Positions 43,590 through 56,036 of a stretch of DNA of 64,000 bases are shown piece after piece. A program made the translations under genes and the position numbers. Source of the DNA: Centrapalus pauciflorus (Eukaryota > Streptophyta > Magnoliopsida > Asterales > Asteraceae). The stretch is from the NCBI GenBank assembly GCA_020465985.1, contig JAANYP010002360.1:144059-208058 (forward strand). The letters run 5' to 3'. The notes under the pieces are model-generated. The model saw only the letters and a list, made by a program, of their open reading frames with translations, did no database searches and was not told the origin of the DNA. Each line of letters begins with the position of its first letter. Within the stretch, counting starts at the first letter, position 1.

Positions 43590-44212
43590 CTTTGGGGTGT
43601 TCTTGGTGTTCTTCGTGTTCATAAGATACATCCTAGGTTTCTTGACGTTTTGGACGGATAATATCACGATTTTGGAGGTTTTTCGAGCTTATCAAGTTAG
43701 ATCTCGGAAAATACTTTGTTGTAGTTCAAGTTTTTGATCGAAAGCAGTATTTTTACTCGTAAAAATATTGGTTTAATCTGCAAAACTTGAAAAACTCGAA
43801 GTATTAGCCGTTTTTCGAATTGGCGGCGCTCGACTTTGTTAAGGGGATATTAGGGTTTGCTCATTTTGGAGTTTGACTTAAAATACGCTCCTTTCGAGTT
43901 TCCTTAAAGTTTGATTCGAATTTGGCCATTTCGAATTTGCTGGGAGTTTCGATTTTACACTCAAATCGATTTAGGGAATTCGAATTTAATATTCATTCGA
44001 ATTTGTGGATTTTGATTTTACGGGTTTCGACTTTAGTGACCTTCGAGTTTGTCTGGGATTTCGAATATAGTTGGACTTCAAACTTAATTTCGAATTTCGT
44101 TCCAAACCAGTTTAAAATTAACTACATTCGAATTTATCCAAATTCGAAAGAATTCCTTTAAATTAATTTCGAATAAAAATACTTAAGTTTCATTTAAAAA
44201 ATATTTGTAACA
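43590..44212 (+). other. E11 untranslated leader with TTCGAA array
   Basis: Non-coding, aligned with the E3 leader (TTTGGGGTGTTCTTGGTG; CATCCTAGGTTTCTTGACG near 43629). TTCGAATTT/TTCGAGTTT words are frequent from 43800 to 44175. The short plus-strand frame inside it is chance. Confidence 0.6.
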
Positions 44213-47033
44213 ATGACAACTCTACAGAGATTCATTGAGATGGATCATGAGGTTGGAAAAGCGAATTCTCCACCGAAGTTGATGAAACTGGAGGACTATT
44301 ACTGGTGGAAGGATAGGTTTGCCGACTTCACGAGGTTTAGTGATATGCGAATGTGGCTTTGTATCGATGAAGGATAAATTCCACCTACAGCTGAGGTTGA
44401 GGGACGACAAAAGGTTGTGCCTTATTCAAAGATGAAGGATGACGATAAAAAGCTGCATGAAGCCGAGAAACGTGCAGTCGCTATCATTAGAATGGCGTTA
44501 CCTCAGGAGATCTTACACACTTTCCGTAATCACAAGACAGCAAAAGAGCTGTGAGATGCGTTAGAGAAACGGTGTGAAGGTAACCCGAGGGTCAGAAAGA
44601 ATCGAATGGAAATGCTCAAGCAGCAGTTCGCAATCTTTAAAGCCTTAAAGAACGAAAAGCTTGATGAGACTATTACACGATTCTATCATTTGCTCACTGA
44701 GTTAGATAGCCACGACGTGGAGTATAGTGAAACAGAGAAAATTAACAAGATTCTAGATGCTTTGCCTGCCAAATGGGAAATGTATGTGGCACTAATAAAG
44801 CATGATGAAGATAAATTCTATACTCTTACTCTAGACAGTTTTATCGGAACGCTAAGGGCATATCACTTTGAGTTGCTGAAGAAGGAAACGGATTATGACC
44901 AAGTTCAAGATCCTGCTATGTACTTTGGGAAATCAAAACCTTCAGTGGCAACTGAATTGAAGACCGCTACAGCATTCTTCTCGGGAGAGACATCGACACC
45001 GGCTGAATCAGAAGACTCAGTAAGTAGGGCTTTCTTAGGGTTTGCTAGACCAGAAGAAAAGCAGCATCAGACTACTCCGGCACCTACATCTCAAGGGTAT
45101 TCTAAGATGCCTATGAGCACAAAATCTGCAGAAAACCATCTGAATCTGTTGGCTTCATTTGTGGCCGCTTACGGCAATTGCGTTCAGGGCAAAATCAACG
45201 ATCCTGCGCTTTGGGATGAGGATTACGATCAGGTAGATACTGATGATCTGGAAGAGATGGATCTGCAATGGCAACTGGCCATGGTAACTCAATGAGTTAA
45301 AAGGTTCATCAAAAGGACGGGTAGAAACCTCAACGTTAGTAACAATAAGATTGGATTTGATAAGTCCAAAGTTAAGTGTTACAACTGTCAGGGGTTAGGA
45401 CACTTCGCTAGAGAGTGTCAGAGACCGAATGTAGAGAACTACCAGGGCCAGTATCAGAATCAATCGCAAGGGCGATATCTACCGGGTAGTTCAACCAGTC
45501 AGGCGAATATAGCTGGTCTCTTATCAAATGTTACATCAGACAGACAGCTAGATGGAACTTATGACTGGAATACAAATCCAGAGTCGAACGCTAGAGCCTT
45601 TATGGCTGAAGTGACCGAGACTAGAAGTGATGGATCAGAGGAAATAACAGGGGACATCAGTCAGAATGAAAGCAGTCCGATGTGGGTAGAAAAGTTAGCT
45701 GATCAGAAAATTTTGGAGTTCGCCGCACAGATGGCCAACGTGGAATCAGATCATGCCAAGGTAACTCTGAGCTTTTCTCTTTTCCATGATTTATGTGTTT
45801 TGTGTGCTACGTCTAACGATAGGTTAAATTTAGTACTTGAATCACATCAAAATATATATGCTTTGAATGAATCACTAAAATCCGACAATGCTAGCCTAGT
45901 AGATATAAAGCAAGATCTTAGAGATAAGCTTAAGGCCGATGCACAAGATGTCGTAGTTCTAAAGGACAAGCTTAGTGAACAATGTGTTAGATTAGAACTG
46001 ATTTACGAACATGTTGAGGCATTGACTAAGGAGCTTAAAACCAAAGAAGTAGAGCTAGCAGAATCTAAGGTAAAGGTAGCTGAGGTAAATAGTAAACTTG
46101 AAAAGTTTAGGAACTCATCACTTAACCTAGGTAAAATCTTAGATGCACAGCGTCAGTCTAAGAAGCCTAAAGGTCTAGGGTATCATGAGAGTCCTCCACC
46201 TTTCAATGATAACTATGTACCTCAACCTTAGGAGAAAACTGAATAATCAATTGAATCATAGGAAATACCGGAACCAGTGTCTGAAATTGCTACGGAAAAA
46301 GAAACTAAGGTGACTGCTAATAATATCAAGATTAAGAAGGTTAAATTTGTGTCATCCTCTAGTGATAAACCTGTAGGACAACATAAAATTGACTTTAATG
46401 ATCAGGAGGAAGAACCAGTCGCTATAGTTGAAACAAAAGAACCAGACACTAGTGAGACACCTAAGTCAAAGGGCACTCATAAAAAGTCAATTGACAAAAT
46501 GTCTTTCTTTAGATGTCACGAAAGGGGGCATGTTACGTCTAGCTGTCCACATAGGAAAGTAGATACTGCACCTAAACCTGGAAAGCCGAAACAACATAAG
46601 CCTTCATCAAGTGTAGCGAGCACTAGTAGTTCTCAACATACCAAGAAAACTGTGCAAACCGCACCAAAAACTGCTGTGAAACAAACACCTGTGTTAGGTC
46701 GACCCAAAGAGGTGATTAGGACTAATTCACCAAATAGAGTCATTAATCAATCTAGGTCAGGACCGCAACAGAATTATAGGAGTACCACACCTAGCAGATC
46801 TTACACTCCGGTTAGGTCATATACCCCTGTAAGACATCAAACACCAGGTAGAGCTCAGGGATATAAGACGGAAATGCATTATAATCGAAATTATTCAAGA
46901 GCTCCACAACAAATGCCTACTCAAATGCCTAGAGTGAACTTAAATCACTCTGCACCACAACAGACTCCAATTCAAAAACCCAAGTCACCTGAACGGAGAG
47001 ATGTGTATTTGAAAGAGTTTAAGTATGTGGACG
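44213..47033 (+). pseudogene. gag: E11 gag, frame kept but several nonsense codons
   Basis: Starts MTTLQRFIEMDHEVG. The whole length stays in one frame to about 47033, with stops near 44375, 44552, 45293, 46229, 46244 and 46258. Several look like C-to-T or G-to-A changes of Arg, Gln or Trp codons. Zinc knuckle 1 (CYNCQGLGHFAREC, near 45379) is complete; knuckle 2 begins FFRCHERGHV, so its first Cys is Phe. The C-terminal tail is cut by a deletion of about 140 bp that joins it to pol downstream of the protease active site. Confidence 0.9.
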
Positions 47034-50000
47034 AAGTCTACTCGCAGACTTCAAGGGAGGGAATCGGGGCTTTGTATCATTCGCTGGCAATAAAGGAGGG
47101 AATATCACTGGTACAGGAGTGGTCACTAATGGGACTATCAAATTGGATCAAGTTTATCACGTTGATAAACTGGTTCACAATCTCATTAGTGTATCTCAAA
47201 TCTGTGATAAGAAGATTTCAGTACTTTTCACTGATACTGAGGCGTTAGTGCTGAAACCGGGTTTCAAAGTACCTGAAGAGTGGATACTGATGAGGGCTCC
47301 AAGGAAGAATGACCTGTACATGCTCGACATGAACAAGCCGGAGTCTTCGATGGGACCAATTTGTCTGCTATCTAAAGCTTCAGAGACTGAGTCGGTTTTA
47401 TGGCACAAACGCATGGCACACTTGCACCTAAGAAAAATGAACTACATTACAAAAAATGGAGTGGATCAAGGTGTCCCCATGAAGAGTTTTCAGTTCGAGG
47501 ATAAGTGTCTACCGTGCAAGAAAGGAAAACAACACAAGAAGGCACACAAGTCCAAGACTCAGAACTCGATCGCTGCCACATTCGATTTGTTGCATATGGA
47601 CCTCTTCGGACCAATCAACAAAACGAGTATAGGTGGTAGTTGGTACTGTTTGGTTATTACTGACGATTACTCACGTTTTTCTTGGGTTTTCTTTTTTAGG
47701 TACAAAGGACGAGACGGCTGCAAAGCTCATCGGGTTCTTAGACCAAGTGGAAAATTCTTACGGAACGAGGGTTAAATGATATAGAAGTGATAACGGAACA
47801 GAATTTAAAAACACTGTTATTGGTGTATATTGCCTATCAAAGGGCATAATGCATCAATTTAGTGAACCTTATGAGCCACAACAAAATGGGAGCAGGCAGT
47901 GAATACCGCATGCATGTTTTAAACCGGGTCCTTACTGTCAAATCATTGAACAAAACCTGTTATGAAGTTTTGAATAAAAGGCCACCAAATTTAACTGGCT
48001 TCAAACCTTTTGGGGTACCATGTACTTTAATGAAAACGAAACATCAACCAAAATTTGGTGAAAAGGCTGACGAAGGTTATTCCCTAGGTTGTGTGCCTAA
48101 TTCACCAAATAAAAGGGTTTTTAATAAATCAAATGGTACAGTAGAGATTGTGTATAACATTGAAGTCACAAGTTATACACATGAACCCCAAACAGGTCCG
48201 GAATAGATATTTGATTATGACAAATTGTTTGAGTCATTTAACATTCCTTTGGATGGAAATGCAGGTACAATCGAACAGGACTTGTCGTCATTAAACTTGA
48301 ATGACGAGGGTCAAAGTTTTTCGAGGACCACCGTTCCATTAACATCCGAGCCTACATCAACTGAAGATAGTTCTCCGGAACAAAATGATTCTGAAGTGCC
48401 TACAGTCGAAAATCCGACAACAAATTCTAACTCTGAAGACAGTGTCCATGAGGAAGAAAATGTGGAGTCTGAAGTCATACCCCCTTTAGGAGAGATAGGA
48501 TCAAATTTGGGAGATAATATTAGGGTTGACGAGATAGAGACATCTAGGATTAATAAAAATCATCCTATTGAGAGTATCATAGGAAATACTAGTGCTGGTG
48601 TGAGGACTAGGAGTAGTTTGAATAACAACACAGTGTTGTTCTCGATGATCAATGACTCCGAGGCCTTTCATACTTGCCTCTACTCATGTTTCATCTCGTA
48701 AGTAGAGCCGAAAAATGTGCAAATGGAACTAAAAGACAACTCTTGGGTTGAAGCGATGCAGGAAGAACTATCACAGTTTAGGAAACTAGAAGTGTGGGTG
48801 TTAGTTCCGTTACCTCGAGGAGAAATAGCAATAGGAACCAAATGGGTTTTAAGTGCAAAAGAGATGATCGGGGTATAGTCACTCGCAACAAAGCAAGACT
48901 GGTGGTAAAGGGTTTCAACCAAGAGGAAGGAATCAATTACAATGAAGTGTTCGTGCCAGTAGCAAAGCTTGAAGCAATCCGACTGTTTCTAGCTTTTGCT
49001 TCCTTCAAAGGCTTTAAGGTTGATCAGCTAGATGTTAAGAGTGCTTTCCTTTATGGGAAAGTGAAGGAACTGGTTTATGTGGAACAGCCGCCCGGGTTTA
49101 CCGATCCAAAATATACAGACAGAGTATATCGGTTAGATAAGGCTTTGTATGGATTACCTCAAGCACCAAGGGCGTGGTACGAAACTCTATCCAACCATCT
49201 TTTAGACAACGGGTTTGAAAGAGGGAGAATAGATAGTACGCTGTTCGTGAAGCGAAAAGGGGAACATTTCATCTTGGTACAAGTGTACGTCGATGATATC
49301 ATCTTTGGATCATCAGACGAGCATATGTGCACAGATTTTGAAAAGGTAATGAAGTCAAAGTTTGAGATGAATGCGATGGGTGAGTTAAACTTCTTTCTGG
49401 GTTTGCAAGTCGAACAGAGAAAGGAGGGCATGTTTATTCATCAGACGAAGTATGTCTACGACATATTAGAGCGCTTCAGGATGGAAGGAACCAAGCTGAC
49501 AGCTCACTTCAGCACGCCGATTCAAGTGAATCACAATCTCGGACCAGGTACAAAAGTGATACCGATGTGGATCCGACGTTATATCGGGCCATGATTGGGT
49601 CACTTATGTATTTAACTGCTTCTAGACCTGATATAATGTTTACTGTATGTATTTGTGCTAGGTTTCAAGCTAATCCAAAAGAGATGCACATGAAAGCTGT
49701 GAAGCGGATTCTACAATACCTCAAGTCGAAACCGAAGCTAGGACTTTGGTATCACCAGAGGGCGATCTAGAATTGGAGGCGTTCAAGGATTCAGACTATG
49801 GAGGATGTAACTTGACTCGCAAGTCAACAACTGGAGGTTGTCAGTTCCTGGGAGGGAGGCTCGTTTCCTGGCAATGCAAGAAACAGACTTCGGTAGCCGT
49901 GTCAACGTGCGAGGCCGAATATGTTGCTACGGGTAGTTGCTGTTCATAGGTTTTGTGGATACAATAACAATTGCGGGATTACGGTTTGACTTATACTCAT

Positions 50001-50240
50001 ACTCCTATTAGGATAGATAACCAGTCAACAATTGCAATAACTAATAATCCAGTTAAACACAATAAAACCAAGCACATAGACATAAGACACCACTTTATAC
50101 GTGATTGTGCTGAAAAGAATTTAATTAAGCTGGTAAAAGTGGCAACGGATGATAATAATGCTGATTTATTTGCCAAAGCTTTTGATAAGTCACGTTTTGA
50201 GTATTTAATTCAACTAAACGGAATGCGAAATCCAGAGTAA
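47034..50240 (+). pseudogene. pol: E11 pol: integrase (defective), RT, RNase H
   Basis: The protease DSG motif is missing. The remainder starts near QTSREG, then ITGTGVVTNGTIKLDQV in another frame. Integrase zinc region near 47401 and TDDYSRFSW near 47660 are followed by a one-T insertion (near 47697). A deletion of about 85 bp at 47887-47892 takes out the segment with the catalytic Glu. A stop (48700-48702) and a missing T (near 48850) precede RT. The RT has YVDD intact at 49286-49297. A frameshift lies near 49555 and another near 49755. RNase H: DSDYGGCNLTRKST, CEAEYVATG, two stops near 49950-49968, tail ADLFAKAFDKSRFE, TAA 50238-50240. Confidence 0.9.
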
Positions 50241-52350
50241 ATTGACCTTAGTAGAGTTTAGTTTCTTTTATAGCAGTAAATTTTCTTTCTTTTTATAGTA
50301 AGTTTAGTAGCTTAGGATATTTTCCTTTTATAGTAAGTTAGTACGTTATTTTATTTTCTTACTCTTACTTATGAAAAAAAAAAGAGTGAGAAAACCATTA
50401 AAAAGTTCAAAAAAAGAGAATATCAGAAAATGAGATAAGTCTTAGATGCATTGGTTCAAGTGACGAAAATTAGCACAGTCTTTACAATCTCTGAGTGTTA
50501 AGCTTTCACACATAATGCACCTAAAATTCAAAGTGTTTTACATTATCTAGTTTGATATGTTGGTAGGCATAATACATATAGGGAGTCTCGAGGCTAATGA
50601 AATATTCAAGAAAAAGTCAGACGTGTCACTAACTTAGATGTATGACCAATTGGTCTTCATTTTTATGTTAGAGACATACAGACATTGATTCTAAATGAGG
50701 TATGCAAACTTTCTGGGGATGTATAGCAACATCAGATACATCTTAAGGAAATGGAAAGAATAGAAAAATCATACTGAGTTAAGAGTCAAAACAAGTAACT
50801 CTGTTGTACGTAAGTACAGACCTGTTGCCTCTAGTTTGACTCGAGTTAGCAAGATAAGTCGCTTTGTTGTACGTCGGTACAAACCTGTCACCGCTGTCTT
50901 GCTAGCTTTAAAAATAAACCTTAAGACAAACTAAGACACTTTGTTGTTTGTAAATACATACCTGTGTCCGATGTTTGCCTTTTAAAGAAAGTTTGCAATA
51001 CCAAAAAGTTATAATCATTGTGTGTATGCCTTGATCATAAAAGTATGTCTAAGTGTGAGTCACGTAGGGTAATTTCTTGAAAAATAAAAAGGCCAAGGGA
51101 TATTCCGAAGTGTAACATGTTTAAATGGAAAATAATACCAACAATCGGCTACAAATGTGTGTAACGACAAACAATAAAAAGGAATAAAAAATTCCTAAGT
51201 GTGAAAGTTTGAATACTGAAAGTGCGTATTTGACACCGCTATCTGATTGAACCTTTCTTGGACTATACTCACCAAAAATATTCTGTTAGTGTTAAGTATA
51301 GGTTGTAAATTTTAAAATTAATGTAGATTAGTCTAAGTTTAAATTTTTTGTTCAAAATCTTAATTTTGCTTTATTTTTTTAATTTAATTAATTTTATTTT
51401 ATTTTATTTTTACTTCAAATTTATTTTTAATTTTTAATTTTATTTAGGAAAAAGGTCAAAGTTACTGAGGATGCATTCTTAATTGAATAAAATAAACACC
51501 GCGTGAAAATCTTGTGCTTAGGGTAAATAATTTTGCATAGTTTGGTCCGTTACACGAAAAAGTTGGAAAAGTTGAATTTAATTCAAAGATTTTCAAAATT
51601 TTCAAGTTAAATTCGAGTTTAAGCCAAAATCGAATGTATATTCGAATTTGGCAGTAAAATCGAAGTAGGTAGCAAACTCGAAAGTGGTTAGTAAATAGGT
51701 CAACAGTGAACATTCATTGTTCACCTACCTTCGAATTTATTAATTCGAGTTTATATTGAGATATTTCGAGTTTACAGCTTCGACTTTGCCGACTTCGAGT
51801 TTTCTACTATTTGTCGAGATTTTGTCCGTTTGTGTTCGAGCATAGTACCAAATCTAGGTATAATCAACATTATTATACAAGATTTAGGATGTTTTGGACT
51901 CAATTTGTGCCAAAATCGACCGATTTTGAGATTTTAATGGTGTCAATTTTGAAATTCAAAATAACAAAGTTTGAACCGGTGAAACATCAAATAAGTGACA
52001 AATATCTTAGATTAGAACCTATTAGGACTAATGGATGTAATTTTCTAAGTCTAAAATGGTTTATGATGTTTTGTTATCAACATACCGACATTTCGAGTTT
52101 GTTCATGGCTTCGAGTTTGTCACTAAACTCGAAGAAACCAATAAACTCGAATGAGGGTTGTTTTGAATATGTCATTCGAATTTACCATTAAAATCGAAAT
52201 ATTTGACTAAATTTTAAATCAAACTTGTAGATATTCATATGTGTTGGATTTTGAACTTACGTAAGTTCAAAATAAATCAAATTTGAATTTAAACAAGTTT
52301 ACGTTTGTTTGATGTTTATCTTGATCATTCTAATATAATGTATTGCAGAT
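50241..52350 (+). other. E11 conserved post-pol non-coding block with three hairpins
   Basis: No gene. Uninterrupted version of the block split in E3. Hairpins: TGTACGTAAGTACA (50805-50818), TGTACGTCGGTACA (50868-50881), TGTTTGTAAATACA (50945-50958), spaced 63 and 77 bases. A T-rich tract with ATTTT units lies at 51365-51450 and TTCGAG/TTCGAA words at 51600-52200. ATGTATTGCAG ends at 52348, two bases before the accessory ATG. Confidence 0.7.
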
Positions 52351-55305
52351 ATGGCGGATAGAGTGTTTGTCCAAAAGCACAATATGGTCATTTCTCCAGA
52401 CCATGAGCTGCATGAAGCTCAGGCATTCCGCCAGATGGTGGATTTTTTGGCCGCTTCAAGGGTTTCTTATGCCCTTTCGCATAACGTCCAGATAGTGCTG
52501 CCGTATGTTCGGGAATTTTGGGACCATTTGCAGGTCGATTGTACTGTCACTCCGACAGTATTAAGGACCAGGATCGCTGGACAACCTCTCGTGTTTTCAG
52601 CAGATATGTTACGCATAGTCTTGCAGTTGGGTTCTGCCGAGCAAGAAAATGGGCCAATTGACTTCCCGCTGGAAGTTCGCCAAGCAGCATTCATAAGAAT
52701 GGGGTATGGCCTCGATGTGACTAAGGCGTCATACATGAAAAGCGGTTTAATCGGGCAGTGGAGATATCTAGCACACGTCTTCATGGTGTGCTTCACTCCA
52801 AAGAAAGCAGGTTTCGATTACATTTTGTCGAAGATTCAATCGGCAATGATTGCGTTGGTCTATAACCAGAGGTTCAGTTACTCTGAAATGTTCTTTGCGG
52901 AGTTTGTTCACCAGATAACAGCTCCAGCAAGTGAAAGATACTTGATGTACCCGAGGTTCGTGATGATGTTGATCCGACATTTCTTGCCGAATCTGCCGTA
53001 ATTACCCGAGATTCAAAGTGTAGCTGTAATCGACAGAAGGATTTTTGCTGATTGTCAAGCCCACAGGGGTGCATTGGCTAGACCAGTGGAGGCACCACTT
53101 TTTGGTGCTGTGGTGAATCCAGATTTTCAAGCCCCTGAAGGTGCCAACTGGGCCGGGGAAGTTCAAGTTCAGCAACAGCCGCAACAGCAACAGCAACAGC
53201 AGAGGCCTCAGCAACAACAAAGGAGGATGCAGAGACCGTCAGTTAGACAGACTCAGGCTACTAGGCCTTCAATGAGCAGAGTGCAAGAGCCAAAAGAAGC
53301 TGGTCCTTCAGTTGTAGCCCCCGTAACTGATCCACGGGTGGAGACATTGAAAAAAATATGGGCACAAGGGCCGCTTGCAAATGAAGAGATTACTTCTGCG
53401 CTCGTTGGAGATATTCTGGAACCACCAGCTGGTGAAGATGATATTTTTCGCCAGATAGAGGATTATGTGCCAGAGGAAAAAGGTCAAGCTGAGTCGACAT
53501 CTGAATCTGAATTAGAAGAAGTAGAAGAGATTGAGATTGAGAAAAAAACAGAAGACCCGTCTATCCAAATAAGTATATATGGATCCCGAATAATGGTGAT
53601 AAATCAAGAAGCAGAGAAAAGAAGAGTGTCTAGGGATTCGGATGAGGATGATTCCGATTTCGAAATTGAGGTGACTACTCCTTTGGTGCCTAGGCATAGG
53701 GCCAAAAGTCATCGTTTTATGCAGGGAGCTTCATCGGCCTCTGCTTCTGAGCCAGAAATTCCAACCGCCCAGCCATCAGCTCAAACAGCCATTCCACCAC
53801 CACCTGTTCAATTATCAATACCACCACCGATCACCCCATCACCTATCACCTCCATACCATCAACCTCATCCACCTTCATTGACAATCAACGGTTTTCTGA
53901 GCTCAGAAGCAAGGTTGATTTCCAACAAGTCCAAATATTCCAGCTTACGAAAGCGGTCGGTGAACTTCAAGCACGCAATGCGAATATAGATAAGGAAAAT
54001 CTTGAGCTTAAGACGTCTGTCGCCGACCAAGCTGCCGAGATCTGCACTATGCGATCCCTGATTCAGCAATTAATGAAAAACCTAAAGGCTCAGGGGGAGA
54101 ATAGTTGCAGGGATGCTGAGATATTGAGGAGAGATGATGACGAAGGCAATGATCCCGATGCGCCTAAAGAAAGTGAGCCAGTAGATTTTTCTGCTGCTCA
54201 ACATGCTGAACTTCAGGGGGAGCCAAGTCAGACTAGTGTTGAAGGTGAAGGAGGTCAAGCTGGTTCCTCAAGTACTTCCGAGAGCGAAATGATAGATGCG
54301 CTGAAAGACATCGAGGAAGAAGTAATGGAATTTGACTTTGAGGAAGAGATGAAGGAATAGGAGGAAGGGGAATTCGTACCAGAAGATATAGTTGATTGGA
54401 AATCTGATGAGGAGGTCGTGGAAGATGAAGATGACAATGTGGATGAAGTAATCATTAATTCACAACCCATCACAGAACAATATGTGCATAACGATCAGAA
54501 TGTAATCGATAAAGATGAAATTAAATTGGCCTCTGTGGACGATTCAGAACTGGAGGAAGCTGAAAAAGAGCCAAGCAGAGCTGAACTTTTAAACCTTTGG
54601 TTCCGTAAGGAAGAAAAGAAAGCAGAGCCAAAGATGAAGAAGAAGATGAGAGTGCCAAACTCCGAAAATCTCTCAGGTGGAATACTCAGCTGGTTCTTCG
54701 ACAGAGAATTGCAGCTTTTTATACTAAAAAGAATAGATGGCCTTCAATACTTCAGGCGAACACTGAAAGTCTTCAATACACTGCCTAAGGTTGAAGTGAA
54801 GGAGTTAGCTTGGAAAGAGTTGATCAACATTGGAGATGACCCTTATGCTGAAGTGATCGCAAAGATAATCAGAAGAGAGGGTAGATCTGGAAAGTTTGAA
54901 TGACTCAAGCCGAGGTCAGGAAAGAGAGTTGAGAATGAGTCAAGGATAGATCCTCATACTGGAAAGCCGTGGGCTAAAATGGTTTACAAACCTCTCAGAT
55001 GCTTGAAGAAGGTACCATTGAACTCTATGCCACATGACGTTCTTAGAAACATGAAATGTTGGTATATAGACAATGATACAGCTGAAGCAGTCATGGAAGA
55101 TACAGAAGACAAAGTTATTTTGCGAGTGTATGATCCGTTGCACCTTATAAATCTATCTAAGGATGACCTACGAAAGCTACACGATCAGCCTATCTTCTTT
55201 CATGAAGGTTGGAGATCTGAGGCTAGGAAATTCCAAAAGATAGTTAGAGTTTGTATCGGTATACGCTTATACGCAGGTAGTAGTTTATATAGTTCAAGTA
55301 GTTAG
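52351..55305 (+). pseudogene. E11 accessory ORF, single frame with three stops
   Basis: 985 codons in one frame without any frameshift, interrupted only by TAA 52999-53001, TAG 54358-54360 and TGA 54901-54903. Starts MADRVFVQKHNMVISPD. N-domain to about residue 245, Gln-rich run (53170-53235), acidic segment, Pro-rich linker, coiled coil (53895-54085), acidic segment, C-terminal domain (GGILSWFFDRELQLFILKR near 54677; VILRVYDPLHLINLSKDDL near 55112). The linker reads through at the point where E3 is frameshifted and E12 has a stop, so this copy shows that N- and C-halves belong to one protein. Two TCAGGGGGAG tracts at 54090-54099 and 54213-54222. Confidence 0.88.
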
Positions 55306-55335
55306 ACAAAATGTAAATAGTTAGAAACTATCATC

Positions 55336-55344
55336 AAGGGGGAG
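55336..55344 (+). promoter_or_regulatory. Polypurine tract of E11
   Basis: AAGGGGGAG two bases before the 3' LTR. The flanking inverted repeat ACTATCATCA (55327-55336) and TGACGATAGC (55364-55373) has two mismatches compared with the perfect pair in E3 and E12. Confidence 0.9.
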
Positions 55345-55346
55345 TA

Positions 55347-55958
55347 TGTTAGTACATCCTGTGTGACGATAGCAGTCTAAGTATATATAGCACTTTGTTT
55401 AAGTCAATTTACTTGGTATTGAATATTGAATAGTGTTTGTCATATGTGTTTATGTGTGTTTGATATTGATTGATTGTATGTTTGAACTTGGTGTAACGTA
55501 TTACAAGAAGTTCAAACATAAAGTTCAAAGATAAATTCAAACATAAGTTCAAATAGATGTTTGACATGTGAAATTTGAATTTAGAGTAAATTTGAATTTA
55601 TCATGAAGGTAAATTCAAAATTGTCATGAGGACAAATTCGAATGGGCCTTGGGACTGATTCGAATTTGTCCTAGACAAACTCGAATCTGTCAGTATAATT
55701 AAGGATTAGCTCGAATAATTATCAGACTTTGCAGAATTTCAGAGCGTGATTAAGCAAAGGTGATCTCTAGTTTACTAGTATTCATAGAGTTGTTTTTGGA
55801 GAGAATCATCGAGTAGGTGCGTTCGTAGTCGTTCGTATAACACTGTGGTAGTCTCCGTGTTCCCGTGAGTGTGATCTTACCGTCAAGCCGCTAACGAGGA
55901 TTCCGCACTCGTTGGACGGTGTCGGATCGAGATAGATCCGTAGTGTCAAGACCTTACA
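55347..55958 (+). repeat. E11 3' LTR
   Basis: 612 bp, begins TGTTAGTACATCC, ends AAGACCTTACA, followed by GAGCC (55959-55963) and the resumed E10 leader. Shorter than the 5' copy mainly through a 12-bp loss between short direct repeats near 55540. Confidence 0.95.
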
Positions 55959-56036
55959 GAGCCACAGATTTTTGTTCGTTATTCTTTGTTTTCAAAGTCA
56001 GAAACTTTCGTTGTTTAAAAGTTTGAATTTTCTGCA

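Larger units (their letters stand above)
42950..55958 (+). mobile_element. E11: LTR-to-LTR family member inside the E10 primer site
   Basis: LTRs 42950-43575 and 55347-55958, duplication GAGCC at 42945-42949 and 55959-55963. It has the full family order in 13.0 kb, with no nested insert. By eye the LTRs differ at about 22 positions plus a 12-bp deletion between AAACATAAGTT repeats, so it is older than E3 and E12. Two internal deletions removed the protease active site and the integrase catalytic Glu, and nonsense changes are scattered. It therefore cannot act alone. Confidence 0.95.
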
